Below are positions 48,101 through 60,886 of a stretch of 64,000 nt of DNA, one piece after another. The stretch comes from Balanoglossus misakiensis (taxonomy: Eukaryota; Hemichordata), in assembly GCA_040954595.2 (NCBI GenBank), contig CM082586.2, positions 6,634,001 through 6,698,000 on the forward strand. The letters are read 5' to 3'. The position numbers and the translations under genes are program-made. The notes under the pieces are model-generated. The model searched no databases, had not been told where the DNA came from, and saw only the letters and a program-made list of their open reading frames with translations. Each line of letters opens with the position of its first letter. Position 1 is the stretch's first letter.

Positions 48101-48961
48101 ATATTTTGGAATAATCCACTTGCCTGTCTGCATTGCTTGGCCAATGCATTGGGTAATGTGAGTGAAAGGTTTCAACAGTCAGCCTCTATACTCGAAATAA
48201 AATTCAGTGCGAGATCAATTTTTAAAATGACGTCATTGGTATCACCCCATTTTCAGATGACATGTTCTCCCCACATAATTGGAAAAGCAGGATCAAACCA
48301 AAAAATGTGGTAGTCGTAGGGGTGATCCAAAACACCTGCATCGCATCGTTTTCTAATTCTACAAATCTGAATATGAAATCTGTGGCATATCTGTTTGCTT
48401 TGTAAATCTATACATGGGTTAGGTCTCTACTTAAAATTAGTAGCATAATTGTATTTTGGAGGAAAATCAAATTTTTGGTTATAGTTCAGAATAAGGTACC
48501 TACTCTACTCCACCTGATCGTGGAGGAATTTTGGTGACAAAAAAGCCATGTAAAAGCATGTAAGAATCTGAGAATAATATCAATGTCCTCAAGCAATTCA
48601 AAATAGCTGCCACTTTTTTAATTACAGTCAGAATTGCGGGTAAACTGAAAAGAGGTATTACTGGCTGAGGTAAGCCATAGCAGCTAACTTGCCAAGGTAT
48701 TTCAAGCAATAATGGTATCAACCAATAATGACATCAAGCAATAATGGTATCAACCAATAATGACCTATAGCAATAATGGCACCAAAATACAGAGGGTAGT
48801 TCTACCAAGTGTAAATGTCCCTCTGAAATAGAATTTTCTTCAGACAAGCCAATTTGATCTCGATGAGGAACCGTTTTCTCACTTCTGGCATTGCTGTCAC
48901 GTTTTTTTGTGTACCTTGGTTGGGGGTGATGAGGTAGCTACTGTTCCAGCCATTGTTTCTG
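45200..48961 (-). other. Region downstream of ADAM17, probably 3' UTR and intergenic
   Basis: No convincing coding exon on either strand. The sequence is AT-rich. Minus-strand AATAAA-type hexamers occur near 45430. A short direct repeat of an AATAATGG-containing unit lies at 48712-48781. The extent of the ADAM17 3' UTR is not determined. Confidence 0.4.
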
Positions 48962-51900
48962 CTACATCCGCGTTTCAAACTGTATTTCTTGGGGTCTCAC
49001 AGGAGGCTGTGAGGCCAGCTTGTGGCTCTGGACCCTGTGTACGTCTTGTGGACGGAAAAGCTCGCGATTCTGAAAGAAATAAAAAAAAAGACAAAGTCTG
49101 CTCATTTTCACAGAAAGAAAATTTTCTAATAGAGTATCCTGGGATTATTAAACTTTGCGAAACATCTGTCTGAATCAATGATGTTTCACGGTTTCATCTT
49201 TTCCTCATAAAACTAGAGTAAACCCGACTTAGCCGAAATGTCACAGCAGCTGAACCAGGCGACCCCTACTTTTGCAGCAGCAGTGGCACGACCCTGTGCA
49301 CTGACATGCTGGGGGGTCAGTCCATTTGAAAAGAAGCGGGGAACAGCAGGTAGGAGGACGATGAGCTTTCAGTTTGAAGTAGAGTGAGGCACTGGTGTGG
49401 TAACGGCAAAACAAAGACATTACGGGAACATCTGACGTGCACTATACGCATCACTTAATCTTCTTCAATACAAACTGAGTCACTCCTTATCTATAAATAA
49501 TTGCATCATTCAACTGCATCAAATCACAATTACGTCAGCTGACGTCATTCTGTCATGCTGCAGAGCCTGACAGACAGCAGGAACAGTCTGCATAAGTAAT
49601 TGCATTTGTATTCAGGTTTTCTGTTTCCTGAATTTTTTTTCACATGAAGAAAACTGAGTTTACCGTTGGATGAAGCCACTTGTTAGCTTCCTCAGCCTCC
49701 TTTTCTCTCCTTGTGTCCTGAAAGAGGAGAAAAAAAAACACAAATCTTCAGAAAATATTCTTTGTATGTATGTATGTATGTATGTATGTATGTATGTATG
49801 TATGTATGTATGTATGTATGTATGTATGTATGTATGTATGTATGTATGATGTATGGATGTATGTATGTATGTATGTATGTATGTATGTATGTATGTATGT
49901 ATGTATGTATGTATGTATGTATGTCTTGTTCTAAAATTAACAGTTCATCAGATGTCACAGATCATCATGACTAAATGACAGTTCCCACGGTCTTTGTTAC
50001 TATGGCACAATGAAACGGTTGCTTTGACAACTTACCACGTAATGGACCACACAGCTACACGGTATCCAGATAATCAAAGACAAAACGATGACAGTGCCTA
50101 CGATGTTGTCCTCCATGAATTTTGCTGCAGATAGAGACAAACAAAACATGTGGTGACTGTGCTTATCAGCAGTGTAGTGTAGTTGGTCAAAATTTGACAT
50201 CATCTCTTGGTCATCTTTGAACATAAGCTATAAAAACCACTGAACTACCTATGCTGTTGATGTTGATATCTTCGATGACATCCCAAAATCTTTCCACAAC
50301 ATCCTGGGTGGACTTCTTACAGATACCCTGTGACGACAGAGGAAATTGGTGAAAATTGGATCAAAAGTACAGAGTGTTTGCTTACTATCTCAGAGATGCA
50401 TAGTTTGTATATGCTTTTCTAAGGATAACACTAGATTGCTCAGGAAGGTCATGCTACTACCATATATTGGTAACTAAGTAAGTGTACATGTGAATATAAC
50501 TGACCAAAAGTTATATTACTACATGTATTGTAGTAGCAAATTGTGTTGGTCAAAAACTGCATGTCCAGTACCTAAAGCGTCGCCTCACTGACACATAGCT
50601 TTTGTGGAATCCAATTATCTGGCAGAATGATTGCACAATAATTATGGCAGCTACAAATCCCCTGTAAAAGTGGATACTTGAGGTAACAACCCGTTCTCGC
50701 AAAGAGAAAAAAATAGTAAATAAAGTTGACGTACCGCATTACAGAAACCATTTCCACAGGGCACTCCGTTGGGTAATTCACGTGGTTCTGTTATCTCTTC
50801 GTCTGTGTACTCCGTACAGCCAGTGATGGGGTCGGCCCCGACGTCATGGCAACAACGCATACACAGCTTGGATGCTGCGAAAGAAGATGAAAATTTTTTT
50901 AAGTTGCAAATTATGTGGGGTAGTGGTTTGCTATAAGCGATTCTTGCAGTCATTCTCAATTAATCTCTGTGAAAAAACCCTACATTGCTAAAGAAATGGT
51001 CCATACCAACATATACAACAAAGGAATAGTTTAAATCGTCTTATGGGTAGGGGTGAGCAGGAAGCACTTACCTTCTTGACAGATGCAAGAAACCTTTCCT
51101 CTGGCTTCGCAGAAGGGCTCGCAGATTCCATCAAAACATTTGCCGCTGGAGAAGAATGCAAGAAACACTTTTGTTACAAAAATTCTCCATGTATGCACTC
51201 CATATTTAGTGGTAGGATGTTACAGAGGTCACATTGTCACTTGAACAACAACACTGACCGATAACACACACAAGCTATGTCGACAAGGCCAGTACAGGGT
51301 TTATTAGAAATTGCATTTGGTACACAGAACAACAACAAAAATTAAAATAAAGCCAAAAGTTACAGCTAATGTCCCTTTAATATAAATATATGCACGATAT
51401 CAATCTATACTCACTCATCAATACATTCTGTTCCGTCTGTTTTCGGTTCAGATGGCGGACATATCTCACTGTTGCCTAGACATTCCGTTTTATTTAAACA
51501 ATTGACGTTGTCACTCGGCCTACAATCCATGCCCGCTGGTGCATACTTGCATTCATCGCAACAGGCTGAGTTAGCATCACTGAAAAAAAAAAAATTCTCT
51601 GTGTGTTTGGATATTCAGACTACTTAAATTTTAACTGTGTACCTGAAAAACTAAAATACACAGGACTAAGGAGTTTCATATGCATATCAGTTGTTGCTAG
51701 GAGATTGAATAAAATATTGAGACTGCACAAGACACTGGCCGGTTTTCTTCTATAGTATAGATTTATTCAGTGACATGACAGACTCCACCAGGACGGTCAC
51801 GTACACACCATTGACCACATCAGAAGTCTATTAAACTCTTGTCAAACTGACCATGGCCATGTCCTTTCGACCCCTTGGCATCAACTAAACACTACCACAG

Positions 51901-54900
51901 ATAGCGCTATACATTTTGTACTATATGACCAGCTCAATGTCAGACAGCATAGATTTCACACTGAATGATTCTATATTGAATCAATTTTTCAAAGAAAAAA
52001 CACAGGCTGCAAAGGTCAAAGGCGAACCTCCTTACCTACAGATGGCACCTAGTTTGAAATAGCAGTACTTGTCACAGCAAGCATCGTCATTGTCCAAACC
52101 GACCAACCCCGCATCACATTCTTCGCCGTCTTCAACCTGATAATTCCCACAGAATGCCTTGTCTGGACCTTTTTCTGGAAAACAAAATCAAAACTGCGAT
52201 TAGATTGTGATATTACATTGCACCTCAGACTGATAGAGAAGTTACTAGGAATGCCATGTACATGTATGCTTACTCAAGCCACTGTCACCATAGCATGGGA
52301 AGATAATATCAAAAGGACACTTACGAACAAAACACTTATTTGCCTTCGCTTGGAGAACAGGTCCTACGAATCTGGAACTGCATGGCGAAAATTTCTGTAA
52401 ATAAAACACAAGAATATCTGTGAGGCAAGGATGGTAATTTTTAGGGGAAAAACAAAAAACATAGACACACTCTTTCAACAAAATACAGGCCAACTTTGAG
52501 CACATGCGGATCCAAACTATTAAACCTCAGTACTCGATGTAATGTTGTTAGCTTTAGAAGAGAGAAAACTCTCACCTTGTTGTTGTCATAGAAACCGTTG
52601 ACCGCTGCAGGATACATGACGTATTTACCCCCCCTGCTCTGCTCTGGCGAGCATTCACCTGTGTCAGGGTCGTGCTCACTGCCAAAGTTGTGGCCCAATT
52701 CTGAGAAGTTAAAACAAATATATGAATGATCAAGAAAAAATCGCTAACACGAAATTTTATGCAAACTATATAAAATACAACCTTCCCATACTGCACGTCA
52801 GTGGGAGTGAGGAAATTCTTGTTTTTGGTTTATACAAGTTTTTTTTAATAGTGTTTTATATGAAGGAAACTGTACGACAGGATTTAGTTTAGACAGGTTT
52901 TAGTCAACCTAGTTTTGCTCATTTAGAACGATGGACAATACTAAATCCTTCTCCTGGCGGCAGTGTGTGATGGGGCCTTGCTGCAGTCTCATCCAATTGG
53001 TCATGTTTTAACAGATATACATTCGAACTTTCACAAGTTAAATTTTTCTGGTGTTCACTGACAAGGGAGGGTCACTCACACAAAGCAATGTGGCATCATG
53101 CTCTAATGATTGACAGCTTGCTTCAAGACAGCCGTTCACCTGAAGGTTCAGATCTGAAAATGTTATCATATTTATCATTTACGCAAAAACTTACCATGCG
53201 CTGTGACCAGATCTGCTTCTTGCGTCAGAATTCGACGATCCCAATTGATGGTTGTCGTAAGACCAGTGTTCAAGTACAACTTACCATTGCCCGAGTAGTA
53301 AGCTGAAATAGTAAACAAAACCCTCACAGGTATTTCCCAATTACCCTAGCACTGTATTCTTACATCTGAGCATCACTGTACATATAGTGAACACCATGGA
53401 CATTTGCCAACCAGTTATTTTGAAATTTTCCTAATATTTGCAGCAGCATCATTATATTGCCAACAAGATATAAATACATACCAAAAGAAGAAAGAATAAT
53501 TTGCAAATTCTTCAGAAATTAATTGAAGAGATAAAAACTAGGAAGATGGTTGTAAATAATAATACTACATCTTACAAAACCAGAAAAAAAATTCTTTGAT
53601 AAAAGTTCAAGTGTTTATCCAGAAGAAAAATAAGATTTTCTATCAAAGGATTCATGAAGAAAGGCAGAGAGTTTTAGAATTCATATGAAGAAAAACATAA
53701 CTTGAATTTGCAAAAGGGGCGCCGACCTCCGACCTTGACCCTCAACTTAATCAACTATTGTTATAAATGGTCTTGCAAGCTTAAGATTTATTCTTTAGTT
53801 GTAATGATATAACAATGACATGCACAGTTATGATGACAACATGCATAGTTACCATAGAGATTAACTACATGATGTAGAATGGTTAGTGAAAAGCAACTAG
53901 GCAAGATTTCAAAGAGAACAATAATTTTAACACTTTCACCCGAACTCTTGGGTCGATGAATTTTATCCCTATCAGCCTGATTCTTGTCAACGTAAACATT
54001 TTCATGAAATGTTAGACTGGATCCTATTGCACTACTACGCTGTACAGTTTAGACTCACTGATTTCAATGGTGTGGTTGGACATGTTACAGGGGAAAAAAG
54101 GCATTCACCATAGTAGAGTTTTAACAACTTTTCGTGTACAGGGAATTGAAGGTTTTGATCACTATGCGTACAATCATATACACCTTTTTCATAAAGAGAG
54201 TGCCCTTCCAAAACATGGCACCATCTCCAAGCAGTCAACATGAAAAGGAGGCCAGTAGGTCACAGAGTATTGATCGAGCTCATCTGGTTTGTTGTATATA
54301 TGATACAAGTTGCGTGTGAAATTTACTTTATGATAAAATGCGTGTCGAACGTCGATCCCGACAATGGTGATGATACACAAGACAATTAAATTTTTACTAT
54401 GTGACCTACTTGCCTCGTTTTCGCGTCATCTACTTGGAGACAACGCCAATGTTTTGGAAGGGCTCCCTCTTTATGAAAAGGCGTATTAACAAATGATTTT
54501 GCATGGTACAGTTTGAGTCATGTGCAGCTGGGAAATGGGAGGGTTGGGGGTCGGGGGATGGGAAGGGGCGAAAGTACTAAAACGGGGTTGGTAGGAAAAC
54601 AGCACCATGCATTACTGAGGGAGGATGGCAGGGTTGCAATACATTGAACAGTTAAAAAACCACCATTATATCTATGAACATTATTGGCAGTCACAGGAAA
54701 ATGGAACAATTACGGTAGTTACCAGTACAACTGCAGATAGTAGACAACACAAGTCTTTACATTTACGGGAATAATCTTTGAGATGTAAAATTTTGAATCA
54801 TTTTATGTAAGGCCAGATGTTACCTCCATGTTTAGTGGGATATGTGGTGATGTGACCATGTTTGTATGGCAGATGTATGTGGCTGTATGGCAGATGTATG

Positions 54901-57900
54901 AGGCTGTATGGAAGATTGATGTGGCTGTATGGCTGATGTATGAGGCTGTATGGAATATTGATGTGACTGTATGGTAGATGTATGTGGCTGTATGGAAGAT
55001 TGATGTGGCTGTATGGCAGATGTATGTGGCTGTACATGTATGGCAGATGTATGAGGCTGTATTAAAGACTGATGTGGCTGTATGGTACTGTGGTGTGGTT
55101 GTACCAGAATGTAGCAGTGTGTATTACCTGGCTACATTGTTTTACTTTCAATTGTGTCATTGTTGGGGTGGACATCTGTACAAAATTGACCTTGGTTGTC
55201 TACTATCTTACAACACATACACAGTGACAGTGACTGCCAATTGTTAGTACGAAGCAGCAATGGCCTCCCCAAGGAAGGCCAAAAATTCGGACAATTACGC
55301 AGAAAACAAGTCAGTGCTTACGCGATGAGCAGATTCCTCCCACTGCATAAGTTCTAGGGGTTGCAATGTAAGCGAGGCCTAGCACACCGTCGGAGAAATC
55401 TTGGTACGTGAACAGGTGAGACAAACAGACGGACGAGTAGTCGTTCGTGCTAAAACTCTGCAACAGACAAGAGACGTGAGGGAGTCTTACGTGGGGAGCA
55501 AATTCCGCCTTGGACGCCTGGCCTGGGCGTTGCTATGTAGGCCAGGCCCAGTGTGCCGCCGGGGAAGTCTTGGTACGTGAACAGATGGGCCACGCAGAAT
55601 GTAGAGTAATCATGGGCGCTAAACAGCTGTCAATGAGAATAACACCAGTTGGAAATGGTTACTTTCTGTGTGACTTTAGAAATGACAGATCTACAACCTA
55701 CGTCTCAAAGGCTGCAGAGATTTTGTTTCAGTTTTGTATAGAAATACTTTGGGTTACAATCTTGTGTCACACACCTATAAAAGTGAGAATTATTTTCAGA
55801 TTTTCTTTAAATATCAATTTCAGCAAATTGGTAACACAATTCGCGACATGTATCTTGAACATTATATATGATATATTAAACAACCACTATATGGAGATTG
55901 AACCTAGTTTCATATTTTTTTGTAAATTCTACACATTGCTCGTTCCCATTTTTTCTCTTACTGTCAGTAGATCAGACACGTCCCATGGTGATGTTTTCTG
56001 CATGTTGTAATGTTGACTGTTTGGCGCCACCCACGTCGCTTCTGTGTGCACCAGGATCTACAGAGAACAGAGAAAAGTGGTATGAACTATAGAGGGTGCT
56101 ATATACAGCTAGGCCGGTACTTGTGTTTATCTTTTTGAACATAAAACATAACTCTTCACAGAAGAATCTGACTTGTTGATAACGTGATTTCTGTTTACCT
56201 CTTTGATTTCAAATCCATAGCCGTGGTAAACGCTGGCCCAACTTGTGTCTCGGTACATGAAGTCAACTCTATCCACCAACCCGATCTGTGAGAAACAAGA
56301 AAACAAAAAACATGGTTTAACCCTTGCATCACCATGGTCAAGTCCAAATCCATTGTTTTCTATGGGAAGGTTGGAGGAAATTTAATACCAGGTTGACTCT
56401 GTTGAAAATAAGTGCCAGATGAAAAACTAAGGCTTCTTCTAATATTGAGACCACAGTTACACGGCTTTATGTACATGTAGTACACATAGAGAGACACACA
56501 GACACAACATGTCAGCCATATTGGGACTCTGCATACTGTACGAATACAGCAATGTATCATACAATAGAATGTCACAGGATACTGTAGTAGATGTATGATA
56601 CTGAACAGTTTCTACCAACAACAGGAGTAGAAGACTTTATTACAGCCACCCTACCATGTAATTGACAGTACTGGTGACATCGTCTCTTCCCATACTTTGG
56701 TAAAACTTGTAATCAGCTATGAGGAGAAGTGGACAGGTGTTTTTGGCAGCTGCCCTCTTAGATCTGTGATGTTCATAACCTGAAAATAAAATATTTCATT
56801 TGCCAGAAAGACTCTCCTCAGAGTAAAATTCTTTTTGGGGTGGGGTGGGGGTCTAATCCTCGAAGTCATTCAAAATTCCAGGAGATTCTGTCCCAGTTTT
56901 CAGGACAAACATTCCACATTACAGGAGCGATTTTGTGTTTTCTTGGTTAATTTTTCCTGGTTATGTGGTGTATATGGTAGTTGACTGTCAGCTACATCCT
57001 TACCGGTGTAATTCTTCATTCCGGAGTATTTCCACGCCTGTCTGTGCTGTTCATACTCGGCTTGAAGCTCGTCCGGAAGATGGTGACTGTGACCACAGAA
57101 ACTGGAACAGAATGTGAAACAATCTTGGTGAAAAAATTTTTGCACTGCCTTGAGTCTAACACCGACACACACGTGGTATTACATGTACTGTAAGATTCTC
57201 CGAACAACTATAAACAGGAACACTATCACTGTGCTTGAAAAAGAATCTGAATTTATGGGTTGCAAGATGTTCAGTTTTGGTTGTATGCCGACAACAATTG
57301 CTGGTGTCATTTGACCCATTTTGGTTGTAGTATTTAGAGAGGTAGTTCAACTATTAGAGTGGGGATGAAGGAGTCAGGGGGTGCCACCCTCATGATCTCA
57401 GTCTCTTGCTTACCTCCCTCTTCCGCCTTGAGTAAGATTATACTTCACATCGGAATTACGATATGCGATCATTGTAAAATTGTGCTCCTCTGAGACATGC
57501 CTCCATGATGGCTGAGAAAATAAGACACATACATACACAATAAGGTAGGGACACATCAGCTTCATAATTTACTTAACAAAAAAATTAAAGTGATTTGCAG
57601 AAGATTAACTAGATTTCCTAAAGGAGTGATTGAAACTTCGTACAGTACATTGATTGCTTCCACTGTCTGTTGCAGTGTTCCAGGTTGTTTGATCCAAATC
57701 TGAAAGCTTACCTCTATCACAAAAACGTCTTCTCTTGTGCTTATTGTGGCCGTGAGGCTGTCTTTCTCAATCATTGCTTTCACGTGGCTGTCCGATTCAT
57801 CTGAATACAGAAAACAACATGAGCATTTCAAGGAGAGCTTATAGCTTATAGCAGAGTTAGTACCACTGTCAGTTTAGTAAAAGTTGGAGTGGGGCATGAT

Positions 57901-60014
57901 GCCTTGAGATTATTTGGTATGGGGATAAAATAACTAGGATTCACTTTTAATAGGCATCCACTTACAATTCTGAATTACACGTACAATACAAAATGTACTC
58001 AGAAAGCATCTCAACTATACCTACGAGGGCGCTGTACAAGACTCTTCAGACTCACCTGCTAAATGACCACGATACAACAAATCGTCATCAACCCTGTGCT
58101 CTGTTTTATCTCCGTTGCCCTTGACGACATAGGCTCTGAAATTCCTCGCCATGATGTTCGAATGTGGATGCAGGTGGAGGTTGAAATCTTTGCCCAGCAC
58201 CGAGAAGGAGAGTTGTTTGATATCTTTTGATGCGCTGTCCACGTCACGCCTGACGATGGAGTGTTTGATGTCGTCGATGTGGAGTGTCTCGTAATAGTGT
58301 AACGCATGATGCAAGGATCCTAGTGTGAGAAGTGGAAACAAGGTGACTTAGAAGATAATGATAATGGTCAGCATATGATTAAAAGTAGTAACAAAAGTGG
58401 CAGCCATGACAATCCTTATACAAGGATTCAGTCAGTGGCTGTGCAATGCAGAGCTCATATTAGCTCAAATTTACTCAAGTAACAGGACATCTAACAATTG
58501 TTGTTTTCAGGGCTTTTAGGTATAATAATAATATTTATTTCTTATATAGCACATTACATAATAGAATAAAATCTCAATGCGCTTTACAACATGATAAAAA
58601 GTACACTAAAAATACAAGCTAAAATTGTATATTATAAAGTTGTACATTGTCATTTACAGGATTTTTGTGCTTTAATTCATTTCCCAGGAATTTAAAGAAG
58701 TTTATCATCTAAACATACATTATGGCAATCACTGAAAGCTATGGCAGTTTAGAGTTTTATCATAAAACTGCTACAGCAATGCCAGATGTCAGGGCTTTTA
58801 GGTATAATAATAATATTTATTTCTTATATAGCACATTACATAATAGAATAAAATCTCAATGCGCTTTACAACATGATAAAAAGTACACTAAAAATACAAG
58901 CTAAAATTGTATATTATAAAGTTGTACATTGTCATTTACAGGATTTTTGTGCTTTAATTCATTTCCCAGGAATTTAAAGAAGTTTATCATCTAAACATAC
59001 ATTATGGCAATCACTGAAAGCTATGGCAGTTTAGAGTTTTATCATAAAACTGCTACAGCAATGCCAGATGTGGAGTTAAAATAATAGCTCTGGCTCGTGA
59101 GAATCAGAATGCATGGGGTAATTAGAGAGCTCTAAAACCTGGATGCTATTGTTGATCAGACCATGCATTTCATCACATAGTACTGTCTACGATCAGACTT
59201 GTTTTCTGGAAGGCCATCTTTTTAAAGTTTTACAATAAGCTGTCAATCTGCTGCTGTGTTTTGACATTGGTTGAATATACAGACAGAATCTGGCTGAAGT
59301 GTAAACGTGCAGCACAACTGAATACTGAAATTGATACCTGTCCATTTCAAGGTCGGCTATTGACATATTGCTGACCTTGTATCTGGTTTCGCAATGTATT
59401 AAAATGGGATCAAAATCTATATAGGCAAATTTTATTTTGTTGTCATTCAGATTTTCATCGAGAACCAGCAAAGGGGAAGAAAATCATTTCCATGTCTTAT
59501 GTTATGCAAATTGCAATGTTGTCACTTTGTTGTCAGTGATGACATTTCATATAACTTTGAAATAACATTGCTTCACATGGACGAATATTTAGAGTGTCAA
59601 CGCCCGGGTCAACGTAAACTGTATGGAGCGTCTACGTTGTGTTGTAGTTCCGAGAGTACATAGCGTAATTAATTGACCAATCACAAGGGCTGTAGTCTTC
59701 TGCTTCAGGTGTGCGGATAGTGATTGACCAATCAGAATCGCCGCAGGGGTCTTAATGAATTACCCCAATCATAACTGTCAGGGTGTTAATTAATTAGCCA
59801 AACAGTGACAATCACTCGATTATCACTACGTCGGTACAGGCACCGCTATTTCTATTTTTAGCTGAGACACAGAAAATGATCTGATCAAGGCGATCGCCGC
59901 TATAAACATAACACTATGATCGAACGCTCTGTGGACTGGTAAATAGTATGACTTACCTCTAGCTTGTACGCAGAAAACGAACAAAAGTAACACCGATTGT
60001 TTTATCGGCGCCAT
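48962..60014 (-). CDS. ADAM17: ADAM17 (TACE) metalloprotease
   Basis: Twenty exons per transcript: 60014-59957, 58319-58056, 57800-57712, 57511-57414, 57101-57004, 56779-56655, 56285-56199, 56057-55962, then 55626-55491 or 55457-55322, 53302-53195, 52700-52576, 52394-52325, 52174-52036, 51579-51415, 51145-51072, 50874-50735, 50327-50249, 50124-50036, 49717-49664, 49069-48962. The product is 733 residues. It sheds membrane-bound ligands such as TNF- and EGF-type precursors. In order: signal peptide; prodomain with cysteine-switch SFCGHSHH (Cys ~172); furin site RSKR (~208-211); reprolysin-type catalytic domain with [12 protein letters not shown] (~386) and Met-turn YVMYP; cysteine-rich disintegrin and membrane-proximal domains; membrane-proximal helix [12 protein letters not shown]; membrane segment ~657-680; and a 53-residue tail, shorter than in human. 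[19 protein letters not shown] matches ADAM17 rather than ADAM10. Confidence 0.96.
49763..49924 (+). repeat. (TATG)n microsatellite in ADAM17 intron 18
   Basis: About 40 tetranucleotide units with one interruption near 49848-49858. It lies about 46 bp before exon 19 on the minus strand. Confidence 0.95.
54836..55085 (+). repeat. ~21-bp minisatellite in ADAM17 intron 9
   Basis: About eleven imperfect copies of TGTATGGCAGATGTATGTGG and variants with GGAAGATTGATG. It lies 240-490 bp downstream of alternative exon 9b. Confidence 0.85.
55322..55457 (-). other. ADAM17 alternative exon 9b
   Basis: 136 nt with acceptor CTGTTGCAG and donor C|GTAAGCAC. It encodes [20 protein letters not shown] and [13 protein letters not shown], about two-thirds identical to exon 9a over 46 positions. 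It differs in the Thr-to-Val position of the (T/V)LGLAY strand and in the loop after ATPR. Both copies keep the Cys residues, intact splice sites and an open frame, so both look functional. Confidence 0.9.
55491..55626 (-). other. ADAM17 alternative exon 9a
   Basis: 136 nt with acceptor TTGACAG and donor C|GTAAGACT. It encodes 45 codons plus one base, including [20 protein letters not shown] and [13 protein letters not shown]. This is the catalytic-domain strand that lies over the substrate cleft in human ADAM17. It starts and ends in the same phases as exon 9b. Its GTLGLAY core equals the human core, so it may be the ancestral copy. Confidence 0.9.
56317..56376. mobile_element. Truncated TTAACCC-family MITE (ADAM17 intron 6)
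   Basis: The left end and interior (TCCAAATCCATTGTTTTCTA, GGGAAGGTTGGA) are present; the right inverted end is missing. Confidence 0.6.
58508..59071 (+). repeat. 282-bp tandem duplication in ADAM17 intron 1
   Basis: Two adjacent copies, 58508-58789 and 58790-59071, look identical by eye. Each holds an interspersed-repeat-like segment (TTATTTCTTATATAGCACAT and CTCAATGCGCTTTACAAC). The identity implies a recent duplication, or an assembly duplicate. Confidence 0.9.
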
Positions 60015-60886
60015 AATGTCACTTGATGAGCCGTGGGGATCTACAGGAATTATTTGCGGGCTTGTCACTGCCAATCAGGAAGTCTCACACCTTCGTTGTT
60101 GTCATTCTTTCAGGAAATACCCTTACCATCATGCAGCTGAGATCTATGATTGCTTCTGGCTCGTTCGTGCCTTAAGACTTCGTAAATGTAACACGGCTGA
60201 ATTGTATCGAAGAAATAACAAACAATCGTGTTGAAATATTTTTATGTCACTCATTAAGTATGTAGAATATTTTTTTCGACACCTAGTGAATAAAGTATCT
60301 GAGTTTATTCCGCACAATATATTGCATCGATAAAAGGGTGACCCCTCGCCATTTCTGATTTGAGGTCACCGTCGGTCTAGACCCTTCACCATCGTTGTCG
60401 GCGAACACCCAGTTTCCTTCTAGTTTGCAGTGAGTTGCAGGGCAGTGTAGCTCTGCACTTGGTGAGTATATATAAGAGAACAAACGTAGTTGTCGAAGTG
60501 ACGGCTTCTTGAATGAAAATTGAGAATAAACGCTGGTGAACTTGTGTGCGAGCGTCCGTTTGGCATTCCATGACATGACATCGGTCATTGCGTGTGTATC
60601 ACGTGTGTGCGTTTGGTAGCCATGCGGATCAACGGGTATATAATGCAAAAGTGAAACTTCTGGCGAAATGAGCCTTCTGTCATATAATGGAGAACTTAGA
60701 GAAAAAATACATACCGCCCCTATCAGTGTTTTTGCCAATTCTATGTAATAGTGGTAAGTGGTTTATGGAACTGGTAAAATTGCTGGGGAACACAGGTAAC
60801 CACACTATAGGAAATACTAGTAATAATACTGCCATTTACTGGGTGTTTCTGTCATTGTTACATGTTCTGGTAGTTCGGATTACAAC
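60015..60886. promoter_or_regulatory. Shared upstream region of ADAM17 and SPAG1
   Basis: The two start codons face away from each other across 872 bp, so both promoters must lie here or in a 5' UTR within it. I see no strong TATA box or recognisable factor sites. Open frames in it do not look like known proteins. Confidence 0.45.

Noticed and set aside
49692-49974. Frames of repeated Tyr-Ile-His-Thr or Val-Cys-Met-Tyr
   Set aside because: They are translations of the TATG microsatellite.
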